From: Deferrisomatales bacterium
GTDB taxonomy: Bacteria > Desulfobacterota > Deferrisomatia > Deferrisomatales > JARGFW01
Assembly (NCBI GenBank): GCA_029211085.1
Contig: JARGFW010000026.1
Location: 1-35,544 of the forward strand
Direction of reading: 5' to 3'
Length of the DNA: 35,544 nucleotides
Below the pieces are notes generated by a model. That model was not told where the DNA came from. It saw nothing but the letters and a program-made list of their open reading frames with translations, and did no database searches. The translations under genes and the position numbers were made by a program. This document shows, in pieces, positions 19,901-26,591 of the stretch (position 1 is the first letter of the stretch; every line of letters begins with the position of its first letter).

Positions 19901-20270
19901 GCACCCGGGAGCGGGCCCAGTACATGTCGGTCCCGTCCTGGAAGATCACGTACACGTAGGAGAAGCCGAAGTCCGAGAAGCCCCGGATGGCCTTCACGTT
20001 GGGGGCGCCCAGGAGCGCGCTCACGATCGGGTAGGTGACCTGGTCCTCGATGATGTCCGGCGAGCGGTCCCACTTGGAGTAGACGATGACCTGGGTGTCG
20101 GAAAGGTCCGGCAAGGCGTCGAGCCGGATCTCCTGGAGGGTGTAGACCGCCACGCCGCAGGCCAGCGCGACCCCGAGCAGGGTCAAGGCCCGGTTGTTGG
20201 CGCAGAAGGAGATGACCTTCTGGATCAGGGTGAGGTTCGCCGGGTCGACCGCGGCGCCCCGGAGGTTCAC
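16950..20270 (-). CDS. Heavy-metal RND efflux pump, CusA/CzcA family (cluster 1)
   Basis: The product is 1106 residues. It is an inner-membrane, proton-driven pump that exports metal ions through a CusB-type adaptor and an outer-membrane channel. Twelve membrane segments are visible in the usual 1 + 5 + 1 + 5 layout. The TM4 motif VDGAIVEVENA carries the acidic proton-relay Asp. LGSEFMPPLNEGTILYMPTT and DPAPFSMMETTVILKP are the conserved porter-domain blocks with Met residues, which fits Cu(I)/Ag(I) better than Zn/Co, though the metal is inferred. A periplasmic segment DRWYSTWAPNWVRPFLRPIWP (about residues 667-690) is longer than in E. coli CusA. The start is a GTG at 20270 that overlaps the adaptor stop by 4 bases (GTGA), so translation is coupled. 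It is the last gene of its operon. Confidence 0.93.
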   Translation of the reverse strand: MNLRGAAVDPANLTLIQKVISFCANNRALTLLGVALACGVAVYTLQEIRLDALPDLSDTQVIVYSKWDRSPDIIEDQVTYPIVSALLGAPNVKAIRGFSDFGFSYVYVIFQDGTDMYWARSRVLEYLSKIQSRLPRGVQTELGPDATGVGWVFQYALADRSGRHSLDELRSYQDWTLRYAIQSVPGVAEVASIGGFQKQYQITVDPNRLAAYGLSLDMVMEAVRKSNNEVGGRLIEFSGAEYMVRARGYARTLPDFEKIVVKIGPGGVPVLVRDIARVEIGPEIRRGVSDLDGLGDHVGGVVVMRHGENALNVIERVKARIEDLKPSMPEGVEFVTTYDRSDLIHRAIDTLKHELVVEMLIVSLVILLFLWHLPSAIVPIVTIPISVLLAFIPLFYLGVTVNIMSLAGIAISIGVLVDGAIVEVENAYNKIHHWQADGRQGDFHAVRLAALLEVGPSVFFSLLVIAVAFLPVFALVDQEGRLFRPLALSKNLAMGLAALLAVTLDPALRMLFARIDPFVFKPRFLAKLASHAFVGTYYSEDRHPISRTIFKVYDPACRFVLRHPRAVIAAAVAVVALSLPAYFKLGSEFMPPLNEGTILYMPTTLPGISVAQAQELLIAQDQLLKGFPEVERVFGKAGRADTSTDPAPFSMMETTVILKPESEWRGKDRWYSTWAPNWVRPFLRPIWPDHLSWEELVAEMDAKLRFPGTTNAWTMPIKARIDMLTTGVRTPVGIKIYGADLGEIQEIGEQLEQVMRDIPGTRSVFAERVTGGYFVDFDLKRDQLARYGLTIEAVQKVIMSAIGGENVTATVEGRERYPVNVRYPRELREDPDRLGRVLVPIPGPGGMGSLQVPLAQLADINLVSGPSMLRNENGFLSGYVYVDIAGRDIGGYVEEAKGAIAKAVSLPPGYVLQWSGQYENMLRVKARLKIVVPITLALIFVLLYLNTRSAIKATVVMLAVPFSAVGAIWLFHFLGYNVSIAAWVGMIALLGLDAETGVFMLLFLDLSYDAARARGQLNTLEELDEAILHGAVKRARPKMMTVAAAFMGLLPIMWSTSAGADVMKRIAAPMIGGLVTSFLMELLVYPAIYKLWKKRELGTLPANAQS

Positions 20271-21931
20271 CGGGACGCTCCCGCCCCGTCCGTGGGCCCC
20301 GGGCCACTGGGCCGTCCCTGGCCGGCGGCCGCTGCCGCCATCTGCGTGAGGGCCGCCCGCAGCCGGGACTCGGAGTCCAGGAGGAAGTTGGCCCGGATGA
20401 CGACCTTCTCGCCCTCCCCTACCCCGGCCAGCACCTGGGCCCTGCCCTCACCGCGCACGCCGATCTTGACCTCCCGTGGCTCGAAGGTGCCGGGCGCGGT
20501 CTCCACGAAGACCACCCGGCGGACGCCGGTGTCGATCAGCGCCGAGTCGGGGATCGCCACGCCCTGGGCCGTGGCGAGGGCCAGCGACACGTCCGCGTAC
20601 ATCTGGGGTTTCAGCACCAGCTCCGGGTTCGGGAACTCGAAGCGGACTTTCAAGGTGCGGCTCTCCGCGGAGAGGTAGGGGAACACGAAGGCCACCTGGC
20701 CCGTGAGCCGCACGTAGGGCTGATACGCCAGGGCCAGCGTCGCCTCCTGACCGACCTTGACCGTGCCCGCCTCGTACTCGTAGAGGTCGGCCTCGATCCA
20801 GACCCGCGAGAGGTCCGTCACGGTGAAGAGGTCCATGCCGGGCTCCACCTTCTGGCCCTCGAAGACATCCTTGGCCGTCACGTAGCCCGAGAGCGGAGCG
20901 TTCAGGATCACGTTGCGCTGGGCTGTGCCCGTCCTCTCCACCTGGTCGATGAAGCTCTTTGGGACGTCAAACAGCTCCAGGCGGCGGCGGGCCGATTGCT
21001 GGAGCTCCGCGCCAAGGCTCCTCACGTCGGGGCTGGCCGAGGTGGCAAACTTCGCCGCCGTTTCCCTGGCCTTCAGGAACTCCTCCTGGGTGGTCAGCAG
21101 CTGGGGGGAGTAGAGGGAGAGGATGGGCTGCCCCTGCCTGACCACCTCGCCGGTGAAGTTCGTGTAGAGTTTCTCCACCCAGCCTTCGACCTTGGTGTGC
21201 ACGTGGCGGACCCGGGTCTCGTCGGGCACGACGATGCCGACCGTGCGCACCGTGCGGCGCACCGTCTCCCGGGTGGCCGCGGCGGTCTGCACGCCCGAGA
21301 GCCGCAGCGCCTCCTCTCCCACGCGAATCGTGGCGAGACCCTCGACGGCCGCTCCTGCCCCAGCCCTGGGGCCCGCGGCACCCGCCGCTCCCGGGTCGGC
21401 GCCGCCCTCGGGAGCGCCCATCTCGTCCGCATAGACGGGCACGTAGTCCATCCCCATCTCATCGCGGGCGGGGGCGGGCGAGGTGACGGCCGGGTTCATA
21501 GGGCTTCGATAGAAGAGGATCTTGCGCCCGCCGTGCTGCGTCGCCGGGCCCTCCCGGGCGGCCGCGCCGTCGTCCTCCGTGGCCCGCGCAGCACGGCCCC
21601 GGTCCTCCGAGCCGAAGAACTCGGCCGCCCCGCTCCCGGGCGCCGCGGCGGGGACTCCCGGTCCGGGCTGCTCCGCGATCCGGGTCAGGGTCATGCCGCA
21701 GATGGGGCAGTTGCCCGGTTTGTCCTGGATGATCCACGGGTGCATCCCGCAGGTGTACTTCTCCCCCGCGACCACCGGGTTCTCGGCCCCACCGTGACCG
21801 TGCCCGTAATAGGCGTACCAGGCGCCCCCGCCGGCCGCGGCCAGGAAGACCACCGCGGCCGCCGCGATCCAGTTGCGGGAACGGCGCCGCCCAGGTTGGG
21901 CCGCCCCAGCGATCTCGGTGTTCTTGGACAT
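20267..21931 (-). CDS. CusB-type periplasmic adaptor with two heavy-metal-binding segments (cluster 1)
   Basis: The product is 554 residues. A single membrane helix lies at about residues 20-42 (NWIAAAAVVFLAAAGGGAWYA). A heavy-metal-binding domain follows (about 59-85, YTCGMHPWII...CPICGMTLT; Cys, Met and His ligands). A second, cysteine-less copy is at about 137-170 (KILFYRSPMNP...EMGMDYVPVY). The membrane-fusion-protein core (about 200-520) has the lipoyl-like halves VEGWVEKLYTNFTGEVVRQGQ and PLSGYVTAKDVFEGQKVEPG around a long hairpin. It bridges pump and outer-membrane channel and may hand metal to the pump. GAGGGAGAC precedes the ATG, 43 bases after OMF-B1. The stretch between the two metal segments is rich in Ala, Gly and acidic residues, longer than in its paralogue. 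Confidence 0.92.
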   Translation of the reverse strand: MSKNTEIAGAAQPGRRRSRNWIAAAAVVFLAAAGGGAWYAYYGHGHGGAENPVVAGEKYTCGMHPWIIQDKPGNCPICGMTLTRIAEQPGPGVPAAAPGSGAAEFFGSEDRGRAARATEDDGAAAREGPATQHGGRKILFYRSPMNPAVTSPAPARDEMGMDYVPVYADEMGAPEGGADPGAAGAAGPRAGAGAAVEGLATIRVGEEALRLSGVQTAAATRETVRRTVRTVGIVVPDETRVRHVHTKVEGWVEKLYTNFTGEVVRQGQPILSLYSPQLLTTQEEFLKARETAAKFATSASPDVRSLGAELQQSARRRLELFDVPKSFIDQVERTGTAQRNVILNAPLSGYVTAKDVFEGQKVEPGMDLFTVTDLSRVWIEADLYEYEAGTVKVGQEATLALAYQPYVRLTGQVAFVFPYLSAESRTLKVRFEFPNPELVLKPQMYADVSLALATAQGVAIPDSALIDTGVRRVVFVETAPGTFEPREVKIGVRGEGRAQVLAGVGEGEKVVIRANFLLDSESRLRAALTQMAAAAAGQGRPSGPGPTDGAGASR

Positions 21932-21974
21932 GTCTCCCTCTTCCTCCCAGGGCGGGCCGAGCCCACCAGACCTG

Positions 21975-23606
21975 CTAGCGGCCGAGCGCCGCGGTCCCGA
22001 CCGCCGCCTGCAACTCCGCCCTGGCGATTCCCAGGTCGGCCCGCGCCCGTTGGAGAGCCAGGGTGGCCCCGAGCCAGCCGTTGTAGGAGTCGATCAGGTC
22101 GGAGAACACCACCTGCCCCGCGGAGTAGCCCCGGGTCGATGCCCCCAGGGCGGACTGGGACAACGGCACCACCCGATCGCCGAACAGGGCCTCCTCCCGC
22201 AAGGCCTTGTCGAGTCGAAACCAGCCCTGGCGGACAGCCGACAGCGTGGCAGCCTCGCCGCTCTCCAGGTCCTTCTTCAGGGCCGCGATGCGCTGCCGGG
22301 TTTCCCGCAGGTAGGCGTCGTCCTTGCCGAACCAGGGCATCTTGGGCAGGCCCGCTCCCATGGAGGCCGTGGTGGCAACCGGGAAGGCGCCGGCAGACGC
22401 ACCCATGGCGGCGCCCGCCCCCTCCCCGGGGCGCGCAGCGCTGGGCGCTCCCGGGCCGGCGCCGAGCCGGGACACCTCGTCGCGCCAGTAGAGGGAGAGG
22501 TTCAGACTGAACCCCGGGTAGATCATGGTCTCGGCCATCTCCAGCATCCGCTCCATGCGGCCGATCGTCGCCCGCAGGGCCCGCAGTTCCTGGCGCCTGG
22601 CCCGGGCCTGGGCATAGAGGTCCTGCTCGATGACCGCTTCCCGGTCGGGCTCCCGGGCCGCGGGGGCGCCAACCTTGACCGACGGGGGAAGATTGAGCGT
22701 CTCGCGGATCGCCGCCTCGGCGTTGCGCTGCTCTTCGCCCAGGGTCTCCAAGGCCTCCTTCGCCTTTTCTCTCTCGATCCCGATCTTGACTGCATCCTGA
22801 AAGGTGGTCTCGCCGGCCGCGTAGCGGGCCAGGGCCTCCCCCTTGAGATTGTCCAGGAGGGCGAGCGCGCCGTCCGTGATCCCCTGGGCCGCGCCCGCGT
22901 ATAGGAGCTCCCAGTACGCCCTGCGGACCGAGGTGACGGCGTCGCGGCGGGCGGCTTCCAGCTCCTCCCTGGCGGCCCGCACGTCCTGGGTCACGATCTC
23001 GCCCTTCAGGGCCAACACCCCGGGGAAGGGGAACGTGAGGGCCGGGGCGCCTGGGTTCTCCGCGCCGCCCACACCGGCCATGAGGCTGGCGGTGAAGACG
23101 CTGTAACGGCGCAGGATCGAGTCCAGGTTCTCCACCTGGCTGTAGCCCTCGAGGGCGGCCCGAAGTCCGCTCTCCCGGGACTGGACCGCGGCGCTGCGGA
23201 GCAGTGCCAGGGTCTCCAGGGTCTCCAGAGCCCAGCCGTCTTCCAGGGCCTGGACCGCGGCCGCGGGGTCCGCCGCGGCGGGGCGCAGGCCCTCCAGGCC
23301 CACCGCCGTTGGGGTGTAGAAGGCGTCCGGCTCCGCCGCCTGTGCAAGTGCCGCCTCCCACCGGCCCGCCGCCTCACGGAGCCGGTCCACCTGGGCCCGG
23401 AACTCGGCGTCCGAAGGGGACGGTTCCGGTTGCAGGGCTGCGCCGGTCCTTCCGCTGACCAGCAACCGGTGGAGGGCGGGCGGCTGGTACTCCTCGAGTT
23501 CTCGGCTGAGGTCCCGGTAGCCAGCCGGGGCAGGCGACGCCCCAGACACCACCGCCCCGGCCAGGATCGCCGCGACCCACCCGACGCGGGTCACCCGGGG
23601 TGTCAT
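21975..23606 (-). CDS. TolC-family outer-membrane protein, second type (OMF-B, cluster 1)
   Basis: The product is 543 residues with a signal peptide (GWVAAILAGAVVSGASPAPA). The mature protein starts GYRDLSRELEEYQPP, almost the same as in its paralogue at 31700-33247. The body has two long helical repeats as in TolC/CusC proteins: around ALTFPFPGVLALKGEIVTQDVRAA and YAAGETTFQDAVKIGIEREKAKE in the first half, and YSAGQVVFSDLIDSYNGWLGA in the second. A Gly/Ala/Met-rich insertion lies at about 385-425. No lipobox Cys is present, unlike CusC. The start ATG overlaps the stop of the preceding OMF-A1 gene by 4 bases (ATGA). Having two OMF genes per pump is unusual; this one could form its own channel, a mixed channel, or do something else. 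Confidence 0.85.
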   Translation of the reverse strand: MTPRVTRVGWVAAILAGAVVSGASPAPAGYRDLSRELEEYQPPALHRLLVSGRTGAALQPEPSPSDAEFRAQVDRLREAAGRWEAALAQAAEPDAFYTPTAVGLEGLRPAAADPAAAVQALEDGWALETLETLALLRSAAVQSRESGLRAALEGYSQVENLDSILRRYSVFTASLMAGVGGAENPGAPALTFPFPGVLALKGEIVTQDVRAAREELEAARRDAVTSVRRAYWELLYAGAAQGITDGALALLDNLKGEALARYAAGETTFQDAVKIGIEREKAKEALETLGEEQRNAEAAIRETLNLPPSVKVGAPAAREPDREAVIEQDLYAQARARRQELRALRATIGRMERMLEMAETMIYPGFSLNLSLYWRDEVSRLGAGPGAPSAARPGEGAGAAMGASAGAFPVATTASMGAGLPKMPWFGKDDAYLRETRQRIAALKKDLESGEAATLSAVRQGWFRLDKALREEALFGDRVVPLSQSALGASTRGYSAGQVVFSDLIDSYNGWLGATLALQRARADLGIARAELQAAVGTAALGR

Positions 23607-24940
23607 GGGGCCCGCTCCCGGCCGCGGTCAGCGTCGCGGTCGCCCAGGCTGCGGCCGGCGAGCTGCTCCAAACGCGCCAGGAACTTGGCGTAGTCCGCCT
23701 TGGCCCGCGCCAGGGCGAGCTGGAAGTTGTACCAGGCGCTCTGGGTCTCGACGAAATCGGAGAAGCTCCCCTGCCCTTTCTGGAACCAGAGTTCGGCGGT
23801 CTCCACGGCTTTGGCCGCCTGCGGAATCAGGTCGTCCCGGTAGAGGCGGATGAGCCGGGCGGAGTTCTGCAGGCGGAAGTAGGTGTCGCCCACCGTGGCG
23901 CGGGTCTCGTTGATCTGGTTGGCGCGCATCGCGCGCATCTTCTCGACGTCGGCCAGCGCCGCCCCGCTGCGGCCGGAGTTCTTCCCAGGCCAGACCGGGA
24001 GCATGAAGGTGGCCTGGACGCCGACCTGCCGGGCAAGGTTCTGCTCCCCATAGGAGAGGCCGAGCTTCATCTCCGGGAGGTTCTCGTAGCGGGCGAGGGC
24101 GAGCATGGCCTGGGCCCTCTCCACGCCGACCTGTGCGATGCGGATCTCCTCCAGGTTCGCCTCGGCCAGACCGTAGAGTTCTTCGACCGCATACACCACG
24201 GGCGGCGCCACCTCCTCGGCCACGGGCCCGAGGGGGGCGTCGGGATGCCGGCTCAACAGGGAGTTCAGCCGGGTCTTCTGGGTGCGCTCCAGTTCCTCGA
24301 GGAGCAGCGCGTCGTACTGGAGCTGCCCCGACTGGGCCTGGGCCTTCATCACGTCCACCAGGGCAGCGCGGTTTCCGGCGTAGGCCGTCTCCCCCACCTT
24401 CCGGAGCTGGTCCAGCAGGGCCCGGTTGGCGGTGGCCACCCGTTGGGCCTCTCGCAGGTAGACGAGTTCGGCGTGGGACTCCCGGACTTGGACTCCCACG
24501 TCCCGCACCGCCGCGTCGAGTTTCAGCCGTGCGATCCGGGCATCGGCCCGGGTCACCTCGCCCGCGGTCCCGAGGCGCCCGAGAAGCGGAAGGGGCTCCG
24601 TCACGGTGACCTTCCAGTCGTCGGGACGCGCCCGGTCGCCGAAGGTCTCCTCCATGTACATCCCCTCGAGCATGACCTCCGGGCTCTCGTAGGCCGTTGC
24701 CACCCGGAACGTCTCCACGGCGGACCTCCACTCCTGGCGGGCCGCCTCGATCATCGGGTTCGCCCGACAGGAGTACTCCGTCAACTCGCCCAGGGTGGGG
24801 CCCTGGGCGAGTTTCACCTCCAACGCCTCGAGCCCGTTCCCACCGGCCGTCCCGGCCGGCGGGTCGGCCCATGCGGGCGGGAACCAGCCGAGTGCCAGGA
24901 CCGCGAGGCCGGCGGTGAACCTGCGTGCCCGTTCCGTCAT
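23603..24940 (-). CDS. TolC-family outer-membrane channel (OMF-A, cluster 1)
   Basis: The product is 445 residues with a signal peptide ending at PPAWA. It has the duplicated OEP/TolC architecture: PTLGELTEYSCRANPMIEAARQEW at the start, long helical hairpins (LREAQRVATANRALLDQLRKVGE, YAGNRAALVDVMKAQAQSG), and the second repeat ending FQKGQGSFSDFVETQSAWYNFQLALARAKADY. It should provide the outer-membrane exit duct for the RND pump. The ATG at 24940 is chosen because the signal peptide begins there and AGGAAGG is upstream. First gene of cluster 1, with translational overlap into OMF-B1. It is closely similar to OMF-A2 (33244-34596). Confidence 0.9.
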   Translation of the reverse strand: MTERARRFTAGLAVLALGWFPPAWADPPAGTAGGNGLEALEVKLAQGPTLGELTEYSCRANPMIEAARQEWRSAVETFRVATAYESPEVMLEGMYMEETFGDRARPDDWKVTVTEPLPLLGRLGTAGEVTRADARIARLKLDAAVRDVGVQVRESHAELVYLREAQRVATANRALLDQLRKVGETAYAGNRAALVDVMKAQAQSGQLQYDALLLEELERTQKTRLNSLLSRHPDAPLGPVAEEVAPPVVYAVEELYGLAEANLEEIRIAQVGVERAQAMLALARYENLPEMKLGLSYGEQNLARQVGVQATFMLPVWPGKNSGRSGAALADVEKMRAMRANQINETRATVGDTYFRLQNSARLIRLYRDDLIPQAAKAVETAELWFQKGQGSFSDFVETQSAWYNFQLALARAKADYAKFLARLEQLAGRSLGDRDADRGRERAP

Positions 24941-25523
24941 CCTGCCAACCCCTTCCTGGTACGCGGTGATCGGTCCCTCCAGCGCCTGGTCGTCGCCCCG
25001 GGGCCCGGTCCCTCGGAAACGCCTGGTTCCCCCCCGGTCGGCCAGGTCATCAACGTTCTGCTGCCCCTTTGGGGAGAAGCACGGCGCCCCCTGGCCGGCC
25101 AGCGGCAAGCCCGGAGATCGTCCGTTGGGACTGGATCCGCGGGATCTCACCGAGCCGGACCCAACCCGCGGGAGCGGGCCGGTTTCCCGATCCTTGCATC
25201 CGTGTGATCCGCGCGGTCCCGTCCAAGACCGGCCGTGTCCTTGCCCTTTCCGGACACCCGTCGGGGAGGTTCGCCCCGCCATGCCGTTGCATCCCCTGGG
25301 GTGCCGACAGGGCGGGGAAACCCCGACCGGCGTCCTGGGGGGCGGTCGGCGAGGACGCGACCGGCGCCCGGCGGGACGGTCTCGGCAGCGGAGCGTACCG
25401 TCCCCATCCCACTCCGCAGGGAAGTTCTACAGCGGCACGGGGAGCGGCGCAATGGGGCCGCTGGGCGGGCGCGCGTTCTTCCGGGTTCCGGGAACCGTTC
25501 CCGCCCGTCCCCGGAAACGAAGA
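24941..25523. other. Intergenic region between the two efflux clusters
   Basis: About 580 bases without a convincing gene; open frames here have no recognisable protein features. It should contain the promoter of cluster 1, but it is very GC-rich and no -35/-10 pair stands out. CCCCTTTGGGG (near 25064) is a small palindrome. Confidence 0.45.
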
Positions 25524-25559
25524 ACGGCCGCCCCCGCTGCTGAGAGTGGGGACGGCCGT
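25524..25559 (-). terminator. Intrinsic terminator of cluster 2
   Basis: ACGGCCG (25524-25530) pairs with CGGCCGT (25553-25559), extended inward by CCCC/GGGG after a mismatch. On the minus strand it is followed by TTCTTCGTTTCC. It starts 57 bases after the stop of the Met/His-rich gene. Confidence 0.7.
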
Positions 25560-25616
25560 CCGGTGGTCAGTCCGTTCCGTGCTGGGGCCAGGTCGCCCCG
25601 CACCGCGGGAGAAACC

Positions 25617-26138
25617 CTACTTCACTTCGTAGGTGAACTCGTCCATCAGCTTCGTCTCCCCGGCTACGGCCTTGGTCTTGATGGTGTAGGTGCCCTTGGC
25701 CTTGAAATCCACATCCGCGCCGAAACCGGCGCTCATACCGGAGCGCATGGCCATGGCCATGGTCTGCTGGTCCTTCCCGTCCGGCCCGGTCACCTTGTAG
25801 CCGACCTTGCCTTCCGCCACGGCCTTGCCGCTGCCATCGACGATGTAGAGCATCAGATGGTTGGACTTCATCTTGCTCATGTCGTGGCCTTTCATGTCGT
25901 CCATCTTCGCCATCGCGGCCATGTTGTCGATCAGGTGGTAGGCCAGCTGGTAGCCGTCGACAGTGGTCTCGCGGATCATCTCCCCCTGGTGTTCGCTGTG
26001 GTCCATGTCACCCATCTTGCTGTGGTCCATGGCTCCCGTCTTGCCGTGGTCCATGTCACCCATCTTGCCGTGATCCATCGCCAGGACCGGGGCGGCCAGG
26101 GCCAGGATCGTCACGGTGGTGCAGATCATTCTCTTCAT
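25617..26138 (-). CDS. Met/His-rich periplasmic metal-binding protein with YtkA-like domain
   Basis: The product is 173 residues. After a 20-residue signal peptide (MKRMICTTVTILALAAPVLA) come four 8-residue repeats of the form MDH(G/S)KMGD (residues 21-52), a likely Cu(I)/Ag(I) or Cu(II) binding site. The remaining domain (about 58-173) has LMLYIVDGSGKAVAEGKVGYKVTGPDG and FKAKGTYTIKTKAV, beta-sandwich strands like those of YtkA-type domains, with further Met clusters (MAKMDDMKGHDMSKMKS, TMAMAMRSGM). It probably buffers or delivers metal in the periplasm. AAAAAGGAGACC precedes the ATG. It is the last gene of cluster 2, 114 bases after the PII-like gene, and is followed by a terminator. Confidence 0.8.
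   Translation of the reverse strand: MKRMICTTVTILALAAPVLAMDHGKMGDMDHGKTGAMDHSKMGDMDHSEHQGEMIRETTVDGYQLAYHLIDNMAAMAKMDDMKGHDMSKMKSNHLMLYIVDGSGKAVAEGKVGYKVTGPDGKDQQTMAMAMRSGMSAGFGADVDFKAKGTYTIKTKAVAGETKLMDEFTYEVK
25983..26078 (-). repeat. Four 24-bp in-frame repeats
   Basis: Codons 21-52 of the Met/His-rich gene consist of four 24-base units, each beginning ATGGA(T/C)CAC and encoding MDHxKxGx; the fourth is diverged (MDHSEHQG). Such in-frame repeats can gain or lose units by slippage without breaking the gene. Confidence 0.85.
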
Positions 26139-26186
26139 TGTGGTCTCCTTTTTCGAATGGGGGGACGTGCCGTCCCCGGGTCGTTC

Positions 26187-26221
26187 TCAGGTGTCAGGTT
26201 TCAGGTGTCGGGCTTCAGGTC
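26187..26221. repeat. Heptamer tandem repeat (TCAGGTN x5)
   Basis: Five consecutive 7-base units: TCAGGTG, TCAGGTT, TCAGGTG, TCGGGCT, TCAGGTC. It lies in the gap between the PII-like gene and the Met/His-rich gene. The units resemble those at 30113-30186. A small hairpin GGGGACG/CGTCCCC is adjacent at 26161-26177. Confidence 0.75.
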
Positions 26222-26252
26222 TTGCCCCTTACTGTTCACTGCTCACTGCCAT

Positions 26253-26591
26253 TCACAGCGCTTCCGTGCTCTCTACCGCGTTGCGGATCTTCACCAATCG
26301 GTTCACGTTGGTCACTGAAACCACGCCGTCACCCGGCTCTCCGGTGCACGCCGCGGCGCGGATCATCTCCACCAGCCGGGCCTCGTCCCGGTCGGGGCAG
26401 AGCAGCTCCAACTTCACCATGCGGTTCACCTTCCGACCGAACTCAAGGCTCACCCGACCCCCGTCCCGATCGATGTTCGGCCCCACCGCCAGCACATGGG
26501 TGAGGGTGGCGTTGGGGATGCCGGCGGTTCCCAGGGCATCCAGTACTTCACCGGCCCGTTCTGCACGTAGAAACGCCTTGATCTCTTTCAT
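26253..26591 (-). CDS. PII-like protein associated with a metal efflux operon (PII-NG type)
   Basis: The product is 112 residues with the PII ferredoxin-like fold pattern: MKEIKAFLRAERAGEVLDALGTAGIPNATLTHV at the start, and a B-loop-like TGEPGDGVVSVTNVNRLVKI near the C-terminus. The T-loop region is short, and the usual Tyr51 uridylylation site (ELYRGAEY in GlnB/GlnK) is missing. Uridylylation by GlnD is therefore not expected. A PII group lacking the classical signature and found beside CusABC genes has been described (PII-NG); this fits by sequence and context. Its ligand is unknown, possibly a nucleotide or a metal. The ATG overlaps the stop of the CusA2 gene by 4 bases (ATGA), so it is made with the pump. 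Confidence 0.82.
   Translation of the reverse strand: MKEIKAFLRAERAGEVLDALGTAGIPNATLTHVLAVGPNIDRDGGRVSLEFGRKVNRMVKLELLCPDRDEARLVEMIRAAACTGEPGDGVVSVTNVNRLVKIRNAVESTEAL

Noticed and set aside
16468..20307. A 1279-codon minus-strand frame overlapping CusA1 in another phase
   Set aside because: Arg/Gly/Pro-rich out-of-frame reading of the CusA1 gene, which itself has all family motifs.
25069..25632. A 187-codon plus-strand frame in the gap between the efflux clusters
   Set aside because: No ribosome binding site, Pro/Arg/Gly-rich translation, and it runs into the terminator of the opposite-strand gene.
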